A stretch of 64,000 nucleotides of DNA from Marivirga lumbricoides (GTDB taxonomy: Bacteria; Bacteroidota; Bacteroidia; Cytophagales; Cyclobacteriaceae). Each line of letters starts with the position of its first letter. Position 1 is the stretch's first letter. A model generated the notes under the pieces. That model was given only the letters and a program-made list of their open reading frames with translations. It had not been told where the DNA came from and did no database searches. This document shows, piece after piece, positions 26,301 through 35,864 of this stretch. Both the position numbers and the translations under genes were made by a program. The stretch spans positions 496,001 to 560,000 of the forward strand of contig NZ_BMEC01000001.1 in assembly GCF_014636295.1 (NCBI RefSeq), written 5' to 3'.

Positions 26301-29300
26301 ATGCGTAAAGCACTAAAGCCAATTATTATCATCCTGATGATTACTGTTATAATAGTAATTGGCATGTTCTACGCAAATGACCAGCTTAACAGGATTGGAA
26401 ATCAAATATCAGAAAAAGTACTTTTAAACCTTGTAAAGAAGGAGAGCAACGGGCTTTACGAGCTCAGCTTCGACCGAATAGACCTTGATATTCTGGGAAG
26501 AACAATTAAGGTGTATAATGCTAAACTTATTCCTCAAATCGAAAATCTGCAGGATTCCGGCACTGTATCCAACGTTTACCACGTGAGTGTTGATTCTGTC
26601 GATATTAAACTTCGTTCTGTAATAAAAATTTATACCGAAAATGAATTAGTTGTAGAAGGAGTAACAGTAGTGAATCCTCAAATCAGGATGACAAAAATTA
26701 ACCCGGAGAAGAAGTTACTGAAATTCGGACGGGAAACCGGTGAGCTGTATGAAACAATTTCAGACTACCTGGATCTACTGAAGATCGAGTATTTTAAAGT
26801 AATTGGTGGTGGTCTCAGTCACTCTCCCAGCCAACTTTCTTTAAACACTATTGATTTCCAGGTTACTGAATTCATTATAGACCCCTCTAAGAAAAAACGA
26901 AAAGTATTCTATTCTGAAGCTATTAACCTGGGGCTCTCCAACCAATCCATTGATTTACCCGATAGCATTCACGTGCTATCTTTTGATAGCTTTAACCTGT
27001 CTACTAAAGATTCAATTTTAAGCTTTAGTAATTTAAAAATACAACCCCGGCCCGGGGTAGACAGGGAGAAAATTTTTACCCAGGAAGGGCAAAATATATA
27101 TAACATTTTAATTCCTACACTTGAACTAAAAGGTATTAATTATTTAAAAGCCTATGAAGACAACCACCTGGTAATTGATCAGGTAAATATTCCGGAGCCA
27201 ATTATCAATATTCGCTCTGCATCAGATGCCGACAGCTCAAAAAAGACTTCAGGCAATACTATTGGAAGGTCTCTTCTAGCACTTTTTGATCTGGTAAAAG
27301 TAAGCAAATTTGAAATAAATAATGGAGCCCTGGACCTGATTGTAAAAACTAACAACCAGCAACAATTTAAATCTGAAAATATCAGCATTGCGCTTTTCAA
27401 TATCCGACTGGATTCCAATAATTATCAAATCAACAGCAGAACCACTTATTTTGAAGATGCTAAAATTAAAATTCATGACTATAATTACAAACTACCGGAC
27501 AGCTTACACTTAATGTCATTCAACTCACTAAACATCAATACTATGACGTCCACTTTGGAGGTCAAAAACTTTGTAATTAGTCCTTCCAGAAGCAAACAGG
27601 ATGAATCCATAACTCAGTATAACTTTGTAATTCCCTCTATTACTTTGGAAGGTATGGATTTTAAGCAGGCCCTGATAGATAAACAGGTCTTTCTGTCAAA
27701 GATGGTGTTCCAAAACCCTTCCATTGAGATAACAGCTTCCGGTAAAAAGCACGAAGCAGATTCTTCAGTTGTTGTAACTCCGAAAGTGTTGCAGGGCTTT
27801 ATGGACAATTATTTTGAACAAATAAATGCTTCATTAATAGAGGTAAATAATGGGAGAGTTGAAATTAGCAATGAGTTTCTTATTAATGGAATTAGCCTTA
27901 AACTAAGAGGTTTAAAAATTGATACAGCTTCTTCTTCCTGGCATAGTTTAGCAGACAGCATTGTGTTTCATGCTGACAACTTAACGCTCAATAGAGACAA
28001 TATGGTTTTAAATGCTCAACAAATAGAGGCAGGAAAGCAATTAAGTAATTTTGAAATAGGCGCTGTTCAATATACCGACCCTAAAACAGGTAATGCCATC
28101 CGCACGCAACAGCTTATTATTTCAGGTGTTCAATTGGACAGCATAATTAAAAGTAAAATCATTCAGTTAGAAGGAATAGTAGTGACTGCTCCGGTGTTTA
28201 ATATTAGAGAAAAAATTCAAAAAGGAGGCAAAAAGCAATCGAATTGGAAACTACCTGAAAAACCCATCCTTCTCACGCTAAAAGATGGCTCATTGAACTA
28301 CACTCCCTCCGCATCTACAAAAATAAATGTGAGCAGTTTTAATACGAGGATATCTTATCTCAATACTATCTCCCTTGACTATTTCCAAGCAGGCAAATTA
28401 AAAATAGAAATTGATGACTTTGCACATAGTATTTCTGCTGATAGTCTTTTACTACCGGCTAATAGTAGAAAGCTCTCAATAAGAAATATTACTTCTAAAG
28501 CTTTAAACAATAAAAGTCATCTGAAAATCAATGCTAAAATACCATTGTTGCAGTTTATATCATTTGAGAAAAAAACACTTTTGAGCTCTGGAAAGCTGGT
28601 GGCCGATAGCTTAAAAATAATTGCTTCTTCTATTGATACTTATTGGATTGAACAGACAATCAACAAAGCAAACACAAAAAAAACCTCAGCTTCTAAAAAA
28701 GAAACAAATAATGATTTTTCTATTGATCTGGGCACTATACACTTAAAAATAAAAAATGGGCTGGCTACGCTTGTCAATAAAAACAATGAAAAGTCTCTGT
28801 GGACTCATCAAAATACTTCTTTAACTTTAAAGGATTTCTCCTATCCCTCCCGTGAAAAGACTGACCTGCTATTTTCCAAAGGCCATTTATTAGAATTTGA
28901 TAAGCTTGTAGGGAAAATACCCAATGGGGATTCTCTGCTCATAGGCCGAGCGTATTACAGTACAATTACTCAAAAAGGAGAACTTAATAATTTGCAATAC
29001 GCCAACAAAAAGAATAATATCAATTCTAAAATTGGCACGCTAAAACTGGAAAACCTTAACATTATAAAATTAAGGGATGACAATGAACTTAAAATAGGTA
29101 AAGTTGCCAGCGAAGGTATTTCCCTAAAAATGATTCTCAACAACTCCGACTCTGCCAGTTCCTTTCAAAGCAAAAAGTTTCTTCCATTCAGCCAATTAAC
29201 CATTAATCAATTTAAAGCCGATGATATGAACCTTGAGCTTTATCATCAAAAAAAGGGACGTTCGTATCATATTCGTGAAGCTAATTTGGCTTTTCAAAAG

Positions 29301-30392
29301 CTCAGGCTGGATTCAGCATTTGATGTTAAAAATCTGCATCACAGAGTGCAGTCCTTCAGTTTCAGCGGGAAAAATTTTAAAGAGGATTTAGGGAAAAACT
29401 ACACCGTTTCTATCGGAGACTATAACTTTTCTTACCCTGATGCTGGCCTCAACTTATCCAGTTTCAACATGGAAAATAAGTATGACAGGTTTGACTTCAG
29501 TAATCACATAGATTATCAAACTGACTGGTTTGACTTAAGTCTTAAGTCTGTCAGGCTTTCAGGCATTAACCTGGACAAGCTGGTAAATCAGAATTTCGAG
29601 ATTCAAAAAATAGCGATTAACGATGGTAATTTTACTATTTTCAGAGATTTGAACATTCCACTAGACTCTACCAAATATGTACCTCTGCCGCAAGAACTAC
29701 TTAGAAAAGTAAAATACCCGGTAACAGTTGATTCAATTTCTGTAACCACCAATATTAAAATTTATATTGTACCAGCCGATGGAACCGGGTTAGGATACAT
29801 TGCTTTTGAAAACCTTAAAGGAGGAATCAAAAATATCACAACAAGACCCAATACTTCCTCTCTGCCAATGAAGCTCTCAGCCAAAGGTACCCTTAACGGT
29901 TCGGGAGACTTTCAGGCTAAGGTAGAATTCCCACTTAATTCGCAAAAGGATTTTTTCAGCATGAAAGGTTCTGTTGGTAGAATGGAGCTCACTACCTTAA
30001 ATGATATGCTTGTGCCCATTGCAGCAGTTGAAGTACGTTCAGGTACTAATGATATCATGACCTTTAACTTCAGTGGCAACAATGAATATTCAAAGGGTAC
30101 CATGAGCTTTCAGTACGACAATCTGAAAATCAACATTCTTGATAGACAAACTTATAAATCCACCGGGCTAAACAATAACCTGCGAACATTTTTCGCTAAC
30201 AGCTTTGTGGTACGTGGCCAGAATCCAAATTTCTTTAAACTCCATGAAGGCGGTATCTTTTACAAGCGCGATAAGAGCAGATCAATATTCAATTTTTGGG
30301 CAAAGTCCTTATTAAGTGGCGCAGTGAGCAGCATCGGAATTAGCAATAATGACAGCGCTAAAGAATATGAGAAAATTGACAACAGTGATTAA
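26301..30392 (+). CDS. large AsmA-like envelope protein
   Basis: The 1363-residue protein has one N-terminal transmembrane helix (about residues 6-25) followed by long repetitive beta-rich segments of the type found in AsmA/DUF748-like lipid-transport or envelope-homeostasis proteins. Repeated phrases such as LHLMSFNSLNINT and HVLSFDSFNLSTKDS, spaced about 200 residues apart, suggest internal duplication. The end lacks a clear AsmA C-terminal domain. Likely a periplasmic bridge-like protein anchored in the inner membrane; family assignment is tentative. Confidence 0.55.
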   Translation: MRKALKPIIIILMITVIIVIGMFYANDQLNRIGNQISEKVLLNLVKKESNGLYELSFDRIDLDILGRTIKVYNAKLIPQIENLQDSGTVSNVYHVSVDSVDIKLRSVIKIYTENELVVEGVTVVNPQIRMTKINPEKKLLKFGRETGELYETISDYLDLLKIEYFKVIGGGLSHSPSQLSLNTIDFQVTEFIIDPSKKKRKVFYSEAINLGLSNQSIDLPDSIHVLSFDSFNLSTKDSILSFSNLKIQPRPGVDREKIFTQEGQNIYNILIPTLELKGINYLKAYEDNHLVIDQVNIPEPIINIRSASDADSSKKTSGNTIGRSLLALFDLVKVSKFEINNGALDLIVKTNNQQQFKSENISIALFNIRLDSNNYQINSRTTYFEDAKIKIHDYNYKLPDSLHLMSFNSLNINTMTSTLEVKNFVISPSRSKQDESITQYNFVIPSITLEGMDFKQALIDKQVFLSKMVFQNPSIEITASGKKHEADSSVVVTPKVLQGFMDNYFEQINASLIEVNNGRVEISNEFLINGISLKLRGLKIDTASSSWHSLADSIVFHADNLTLNRDNMVLNAQQIEAGKQLSNFEIGAVQYTDPKTGNAIRTQQLIISGVQLDSIIKSKIIQLEGIVVTAPVFNIREKIQKGGKKQSNWKLPEKPILLTLKDGSLNYTPSASTKINVSSFNTRISYLNTISLDYFQAGKLKIEIDDFAHSISADSLLLPANSRKLSIRNITSKALNNKSHLKINAKIPLLQFISFEKKTLLSSGKLVADSLKIIASSIDTYWIEQTINKANTKKTSASKKETNNDFSIDLGTIHLKIKNGLATLVNKNNEKSLWTHQNTSLTLKDFSYPSREKTDLLFSKGHLLEFDKLVGKIPNGDSLLIGRAYYSTITQKGELNNLQYANKKNNINSKIGTLKLENLNIIKLRDDNELKIGKVASEGISLKMILNNSDSASSFQSKKFLPFSQLTINQFKADDMNLELYHQKKGRSYHIREANLAFQKLRLDSAFDVKNLHHRVQSFSFSGKNFKEDLGKNYTVSIGDYNFSYPDAGLNLSSFNMENKYDRFDFSNHIDYQTDWFDLSLKSVRLSGINLDKLVNQNFEIQKIAINDGNFTIFRDLNIPLDSTKYVPLPQELLRKVKYPVTVDSISVTTNIKIYIVPADGTGLGYIAFENLKGGIKNITTRPNTSSLPMKLSAKGTLNGSGDFQAKVEFPLNSQKDFFSMKGSVGRMELTTLNDMLVPIAAVEVRSGTNDIMTFNFSGNNEYSKGTMSFQYDNLKINILDRQTYKSTGLNNNLRTFFANSFVVRGQNPNFFKLHEGGIFYKRDKSRSIFNFWAKSLLSGAVSSIGISNNDSAKEYEKIDNSD

Positions 30393-30577
30393 GAATTTTG
30401 GAGGCTTCTCTTTTCCTCCAGGCATTAAATCCTTATAAAATCTATTTCTCTAAATCCCTTTTAAACTACTGGACAACATCTGTTTATAAATATTGAAAAA
30501 TTATAATTTCTACTATAGTTCCAACTTCGCTTAACCTTTTTCGTTGCAACAAACACTAAATCAAAAAACACTTAACT

Positions 30578-31456
30578 ATGAAAAATCTATTAATGATGTT
30601 GGCTCTGTTGGTATTTTTTACCGGATGCCAGAAAGTTAAAAAGGAAAACGAAGCGCTTAAAGCTAAGGTGGATTCGCTTCAAATGAAAAATGATTCTTTA
30701 TTATCCTTAAGCAAAGAGCGAAAAGTATCCATTGAGAATTATGAACAAACACTTGCAGAAATTGATAAAAATTTAGCTGATATTAATGCCAACCAATCGA
30801 TGGTAGCAGAACTTGAAGGTGATCTCAATGAAACTAACAATAAAGAAGTAGCAGAGACAATTAATGCCAGAATTGCTAACATGCGACAGTTAATGGAGAA
30901 CTCCAGAAACAAAATCATGCAGTTGGATCGGTCATTAAGCCAGCTAAGAAAGCAATCCGGAGCAAAAAGTGAGCAAATTTTAGCTTTAGAGCAAAAGTTA
31001 GAAGAAGCAAGCCAAAACTTGATAGAAAAGCAGGATGAACTGACAGAAATGACTACCTCGCTGCAGGCACAATTGGAAGAATTAGGTCAAAAATTAGATA
31101 GACAAACTTCTATAGCGGAAGAATTAAGAAACAATTTGAACAGAGCTTACTATTTTATTGGAGAAGCTGATGAGCTAAAGGAAAAAGAAATTGTAAGCAA
31201 AGAAGGTGGATTTATTGGATTGGGTAAAGTAAAAGTAATTAATGCTAACGCTTCAGACAAACTATTTACTAAAGCAGAAAAAGATAAGCTTTCTACTCTG
31301 GAATTGAATAGCGATGAAGCGGTACTTATCACTAACCATCCACAAGGTAGTTACGAATTTGTTAAAGATGGCGATAAAGTAACCCGATTCAACATTACTA
31401 ACCCTGCTGAATTCTGGAAAGATTCAAATTATATAGTTATTGAAATAGATAATTAA
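30578..31456 (+). CDS. coiled-coil lipoprotein
   Basis: The 292-residue protein has a lipobox (FFTGC, Cys17) and then a long heptad-rich region (about 20-190) with many Leu, Glu and Lys, predicted to be coiled coil. A short compact C-terminal region follows (about 200-290). It is probably an envelope lipoprotein of unknown role; similar lipoproteins are frequent in Bacteroidota. A strong terminator follows, so it is the last gene of its transcript. Confidence 0.75.
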   Translation: MKNLLMMLALLVFFTGCQKVKKENEALKAKVDSLQMKNDSLLSLSKERKVSIENYEQTLAEIDKNLADINANQSMVAELEGDLNETNNKEVAETINARIANMRQLMENSRNKIMQLDRSLSQLRKQSGAKSEQILALEQKLEEASQNLIEKQDELTEMTTSLQAQLEELGQKLDRQTSIAEELRNNLNRAYYFIGEADELKEKEIVSKEGGFIGLGKVKVINANASDKLFTKAEKDKLSTLELNSDEAVLITNHPQGSYEFVKDGDKVTRFNITNPAEFWKDSNYIVIEIDN

Positions 31457-31475
31457 TTGCAGAGTTAAACTATTT

Positions 31476-31510
31476 AAAGAGCCTTTTCGTGCAAGCGAAA
31501 AGGCTCTTTT
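31476..31510 (+). terminator. Rho-independent terminator after the coiled-coil gene
   Basis: AAAGAGCCTTTTCG and CGAAAAGGCTCTTT form a perfect 14-bp stem with a six-base loop, followed by T. Confidence 0.9.
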
Positions 31511-32088
31511 GTTTATGGATAGTGCAGACTACTCATGGAAAATGAAATTGAACTCAAAAACCAGATATACTGACCTTAATACGTGTTTCTTAAACTTTAA
31601 AACTAAGTATAAAACCTCAAAAAAGAGAAATTTTACTAAATATTGAGGTCTCAATTACACTTTAAGGTATTTTAAACAAAATTTTATTCTTTATCTTTTT
31701 GCTACTATATAACAAGATTCTATTTTATCAACTGATACCATTTCTATATTGCTCCAAAACACCCCTGTAGTCCCCTCCAGGGGACAGCCTCACAGATGTA
31801 AGTAAGCAGAAAACTAATCAGCTTTAGCTCTATTTTCTAATATAGCAAAAGTCCTGTTATCTCATTTGAAGTTCAGTTCCAATAACTGCGATGACTTGAT
31901 CAAAAAGATGCCAGCCAGAGGCTGGCTCCTACGCTACAATTCAACGCGCTCCACGCCTTTTTGTCGACCAGCCCGCTCGGTTTTACAAACATTATTTGGT
32001 TATCGAACAGTGTAGTATTTATCATGAGCACCCTGGTGCAAATATCTCAGTTGTACCTTCTTTATCGAAAGCGTCCTTCTTTTTAACA
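31511..32088. repeat. gene-free region with GC-rich palindromes (REP-like)
   Basis: No coding region is evident. Three perfect short palindromes stand out: GTCCCCTCCAGGGGAC (31770-31785), GCCAGCCAGAGGCTGGC (31910-31926) and GCACCCTGGTGC (32028-32039). The stretch 31900-31990 is clearly richer in GC than its surroundings. The middle hairpin resembles REP elements mobilised by RAYT transposases, but no transposase is present. Confidence 0.4.
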
Positions 32089-32117
32089 GAAAAAAGCCCC
32101 ACCCTTTCAGGTGAGGC
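32089..32117 (-). terminator. terminator after the cupredoxin gene
   Basis: On the minus strand GCCTCACC and GGTGGGGC form an 8-bp stem (one G-T wobble) followed by six T, downstream of the stop at 32161. Confidence 0.75.
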
Positions 32118-32160
32118 ATAACCCCTGTTTAAACCATAAAACAAAAATTAGGAGTAATTT

Positions 32161-33954
32161 TTAAGACACAATCGTGAAAGTGCCCGTCATACCACCATGG
32201 AACTGGCAGTTATAAAATAATGTATCCGGTGCATCGAGTGGCACTGTAAAAGTAATAGTGCCTGATTCTGCACCATTGTTGGTTACACCATCATTGAAAG
32301 CATTTCCTGTACCAGAGCCTTGCACTGTTTTAATATAAAATGGATGTGCGCTTGCATTAATTGTGAAAGTATAAGTCTCACCCCTTGTTAATGTAATGCC
32401 TGGATTAGAGGAATCCGTTAACCCATTACCGGTGAACAAATATGCAGTTGTGCTATTGTTTGCTACCTCATATCTGGTCGCAGGAACTGTAATATCTACA
32501 AAGTCAAACACGATAGGACTATCAAAACCATTGGCGCCATCAAATTCATACTCACCTACAGTTCCATTGTCATTATGTAACATTACCCATAACCTTTCTC
32601 CATCTTCAATTTCTTCTCCATCTTCAAAAGAAATTTCAATATCAGTGGTGGTTCCGGCTTCCAGTAGTACCGGTACTGAAATAATTCCCGGAGCAACAAA
32701 ACCTTCACCTGTTCCATCATCTCTATGTACCACTACCCATGATGGCTGACCAACTGTTATGCTTTCTACGGTTATAGTACCATCAGCTGAAAGTGTCTGA
32801 TTATTAGCAGTAAATGAACCTGTCGGTGCCTGTACCGTAATTGATTCAGTCTTAACCGGACCGTCAAATATTACTCCCGCATCAAATTCATATTCACCAA
32901 TTACACCATTATCTGTATGAAGCATCACATAAATTACATCACCTGCAGCTACTGCTTCCGTTAATTCAATTTCAACATCCTCATTAGAACCAGCCGGTAC
33001 CCGCACTGGAACTGATATAATTTCCGGCACCTGAGGACCGTCATTAGTAGCATTACTTGCATGAACCACTACCCAGGCATCCGCATTAACTGTCAGATTC
33101 GCAGCAGTAATAGTATTTCCCTGAACAATCTGGTCTTCGGCTGTAATAGACCCTGTTAAAGCTAAAGTTTCAAAACCTACTACCACTACATCTTCACCAA
33201 ATACTTCCGGGGCATCTCCATTGTCAGGAAATCCATATTCGCCATCAGCCGGGCTTTCAATATGTAACATTGGGAATAGCATTTCGCCTCCTTCAAACAC
33301 TTCATTTCCTATATTGACTACTACATCGGTATTTGTACCTGCTATTACTTTTGTTTGTCCTAACACAGGACCTGTTGCCTCACCAGAATGAATTACAAGC
33401 CAGCCATCAACTGCAGCATTCACCTTACTAATAGTAACTGTATTAGAACTCACTGCCTGATTTTCTACTGTAATAGAAGGAGCAGAAATAGTAATATCAG
33501 TCATAACAATATCTCCATTCTCATCAGTAATTGGTGCATCAAAACCACTGGCTCCGTCAAATTCGTATTCACCTTCTATTCCATCATCAGTATGAAGCAT
33601 TACCCAAAGCTTTGCCCCATCTTCCAAAGCAGAAAAATCATTAATCATTACTTCCAGGTTGCTTTTAGAACCAGGCTGAACTAAGAGTGGCTCTGAAATA
33701 ATATCCGGAACTACAGGCCCTCCTTCAGCTGTACTGGCATGCACCACTATCCAACCGGCCTGGTCAAAGTTCACATTAGAAATCATTACTTTATTTTGGG
33801 ATAGCGTTTGATCGCTCACCGTGAGCATCCCTCCCGGCATATCCGGATCCATTGTGGTTTCATCGTCATCATCGCAAGCAGAGAATAAGAACATCCCAGC
33901 TATTAATGCTACAAATGCCTTGCTTAAATACTTATTAACTTTTTTTAGTCTCAT
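32161..33954 (-). CDS. DUF7282-repeat lipoprotein with C-terminal cupredoxin domain
   Basis: The 597-residue protein has a lipobox (LFSAC, Cys27) and an acidic linker. Four repeats of about 110 residues follow (about 43-145, 158-262, 268-370, 378-490), each with the DUF7282 pattern WxVVH...VPxIIS.PV...LWVMLHxDxGxxGEYEFDG. The last domain (about 495-597) is a cupredoxin with all four type-1 copper ligands: His537 (SAHPF), Cys583, His586 and Met589 (YNCQFHGGM). It probably sits on the cell surface or in the periplasm as an electron carrier or copper binder. It precedes a metal-efflux island. Confidence 0.8.
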   Translation of the reverse strand: MRLKKVNKYLSKAFVALIAGMFLFSACDDDDETTMDPDMPGGMLTVSDQTLSQNKVMISNVNFDQAGWIVVHASTAEGGPVVPDIISEPLLVQPGSKSNLEVMINDFSALEDGAKLWVMLHTDDGIEGEYEFDGASGFDAPITDENGDIVMTDITISAPSITVENQAVSSNTVTISKVNAAVDGWLVIHSGEATGPVLGQTKVIAGTNTDVVVNIGNEVFEGGEMLFPMLHIESPADGEYGFPDNGDAPEVFGEDVVVVGFETLALTGSITAEDQIVQGNTITAANLTVNADAWVVVHASNATNDGPQVPEIISVPVRVPAGSNEDVEIELTEAVAAGDVIYVMLHTDNGVIGEYEFDAGVIFDGPVKTESITVQAPTGSFTANNQTLSADGTITVESITVGQPSWVVVHRDDGTGEGFVAPGIISVPVLLEAGTTTDIEISFEDGEEIEDGERLWVMLHNDNGTVGEYEFDGANGFDSPIVFDFVDITVPATRYEVANNSTTAYLFTGNGLTDSSNPGITLTRGETYTFTINASAHPFYIKTVQGSGTGNAFNDGVTNNGAESGTITFTVPLDAPDTLFYNCQFHGGMTGTFTIVS

Positions 33955-34318
33955 TTTTAATAGTTTTTATATGCAAAATTTATTCGTTTGTCGACATATT
34001 GACCTACGAAGCTATTTTGGAAGCGGATTTTGGAGTTATGAGTATTGCAAGCAACTTGAAGCAAAAGCTTAATTTAAACAGAGTTAGCCGAGATTATTTT
34101 TTTTAATTTTTATGATAGGAATTGAAGAAAAGGGGCTCTTGAGAGGATAATTAATTTCAACAACTGAATTATTGATTAATCATGGTAAAGTAAAAGAGAG
34201 AAAAAGATTAAAGTGAAAATAGAAAGTACATTAATAGCTTACCTTAGATAAATTCAGAAAATTATTAAACAGATTTAATTTATTTTGCTAAAGTTTATAA
34301 TCTGATTAGTCATAAAAG
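33955..34318. other. intergenic region between divergent genes, no clear signal
   Basis: This 364-bp AT-rich gap divides the cupredoxin lipoprotein from the PAP2 gene. It must hold two promoters, but no clear TTG/TAnnTTTG pair was found on either strand, and there is no repeat or RNA-like fold. Confidence 0.45.
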
Positions 34319-35068
34319 ATGAAGAAAATCTATCCCTTAATTCTATTTTCTTTGCTGGCCTCCGCATTGCACAGCCAAAATCAAAAGGCTGACTCCCTTG
34401 AAGGTAAAACAAGGACGAGGTTTAAATACGAAACACTCATTATTCCGTCAGTTTTAATTACTTATGGTGTGATAGGACTGGAAAGTCATGCATTGAAAGG
34501 TGTTAACAAGAATACGCAACATGAATTAAAAGAGCACATAGACAATCAATTTACTGTGGACGATATTTCCCAGTACGCTCCGTTTATTACAGTGTATGGC
34601 TTAAATGCATTAGGCGTAAAAGGAAAAAACAACTTTAAGGACAGAACCATCATTTTAGGCACTGCTTATCTCATCATGGGCACAACGGTGAATGTTATTA
34701 AAGCCACCGGAAATGAGGTAAGACCTGATGGCTCATCTAATAATTCCTTTCCTTCAGGCCATACAGCTACCGCCTTTATAGGGGCAGAATTTTTATTTCA
34801 GGAATACAAAAATGTATCACTTTGGTACGGTATATCTGGCTATTTAGTAGCTGCAGGAACGGGTTTCTTCAGAATGTATAATGACAGACATTGGTTAAGT
34901 GATGTTGCCGCAGGTGCAGGAATTGGAATATTAAGTACCAAAATTGCTTATTGGCTACATCCTGTGATTAAACGTACGTTCTTTAAAAATGAAGAAAAAG
35001 TAAGTGGCCTGGTGATGCCCTATTATAATGGTAAGGAATATGGCCTGGGACTTTCAATGACTTTTTAA
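34319..35068 (+). CDS. PAP2-family phosphatase, exported
   Basis: The 249-residue protein has a signal peptide (to about residue 19) and the PAP2 motifs KATGNEVRPDGSSNNSFPSGHTATAF and RMYNDRHWLSDVAAGAGIGI, with the catalytic SGH and the SRxxxxxHxxxD-like region (here RMYNDRHWLSD). The substrate cannot be told. It is distinct in length and signal from the other PAP2 gene in this window (25346-25921). It ends 127 bases before the response regulator gene. Confidence 0.85.
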   Translation: MKKIYPLILFSLLASALHSQNQKADSLEGKTRTRFKYETLIIPSVLITYGVIGLESHALKGVNKNTQHELKEHIDNQFTVDDISQYAPFITVYGLNALGVKGKNNFKDRTIILGTAYLIMGTTVNVIKATGNEVRPDGSSNNSFPSGHTATAFIGAEFLFQEYKNVSLWYGISGYLVAAGTGFFRMYNDRHWLSDVAAGAGIGILSTKIAYWLHPVIKRTFFKNEEKVSGLVMPYYNGKEYGLGLSMTF

Positions 35069-35132
35069 CTCCAAAATATTTAATTTCAAATTAATAAACC
35101 TTCGTGTGTAATACCAGAAGAATCCTGCTAGA

Positions 35133-35190
35133 TTTAAGCAAATCTTAAGAAAACACTAAACCAAACTTAAGCCTAAATTAACGAACTTTG
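35133..35190 (+). promoter_or_regulatory. predicted response-regulator operator array and promoter of the two-component operon
   Basis: Four hexamers start exactly 11 bp apart: TTTAAG (35133), CTTAAG (35144), ACTAAA (35155) and CTTAAG (35166). The last ends 11 bases before GAACTTTG (35183-35190), a near TAnnTTTG -7 box. Eleven-bp-spaced direct repeats are the usual binding pattern of OmpR-family regulators. The same array precedes the efflux pump gene. Confidence 0.6.
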
Positions 35191-35195
35191 GTTGA

Positions 35196-35864
35196 ATGAG
35201 AATACTGGTAGTAGAAGACGAACAAGGTATTGCGGCATTCCTCAAACAAGGATTGGAAGAGGAATCATTTGCTGTAGATGTAGCAGATGAGGGTAAAAAA
35301 GGATTGGAGCTTGCTTTATCAGGAGAATATGATATCCTATTGTTAGACTGGATGTTACCCGGTTTAAGCGGGATTGAAATCTGTCGCCAATTCCGAAAAG
35401 AATTCACTGCCACACCCATTATTTTCCTTACTTCCAAAGACACAATTGATGAAACCATCTTTGGTTTACAGGCAGGTGCAAATGACTACATTAAAAAACC
35501 ATTTCATTTTGAAGAATTACTGGAAAGAATCAAAGTACAGCTGAGACCTAAATCAGGAGCTCACTCACAGTTCTCACTCGGAAATATTACACTTAATACT
35601 GAAACACATCAAGTGTTTAAAGAAGCTGAAGAAATTTCACTTACACAAAAAGAGTTTGCCCTCCTGGAATACCTCTTGCGCAACAAGGGCAAAGTTTGCA
35701 GAAGAACCCGAATAATAGAAAGTGTATGGGACATTCATTTTGAATACAATACCGGAGTAATTGATGTGTACATTAATGCACTAAGAAAGAAACTAAAGTT
35801 GTCTGATCAGGAAAATCATATTCAAACTGTGCGTGGAGTAGGTTATATTGCTAAAGAGGTATGA
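35196..35864 (+). CDS. OmpR-family response regulator (CusR-like)
   Basis: The 222-residue protein has a receiver domain with phosphoacceptor Asp51 (LLLDWMLPG) and Lys in YIKKPFHF, then a winged-helix Trans_reg_C domain (about 125-222; ISLTQKEFALLEYLLRNKGKVCRR...GVIDVYINALRKKL...IQTVRGVGYIA). The pairing with a HAMP kinase and neighbouring RND metal pump resembles CusRS/CopRS. It overlaps the kinase gene by four bases. Its own promoter carries 11-bp-spaced repeats shared with the pump promoter. Confidence 0.92.
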   Translation: MRILVVEDEQGIAAFLKQGLEEESFAVDVADEGKKGLELALSGEYDILLLDWMLPGLSGIEICRQFRKEFTATPIIFLTSKDTIDETIFGLQAGANDYIKKPFHFEELLERIKVQLRPKSGAHSQFSLGNITLNTETHQVFKEAEEISLTQKEFALLEYLLRNKGKVCRRTRIIESVWDIHFEYNTGVIDVYINALRKKLKLSDQENHIQTVRGVGYIAKEV

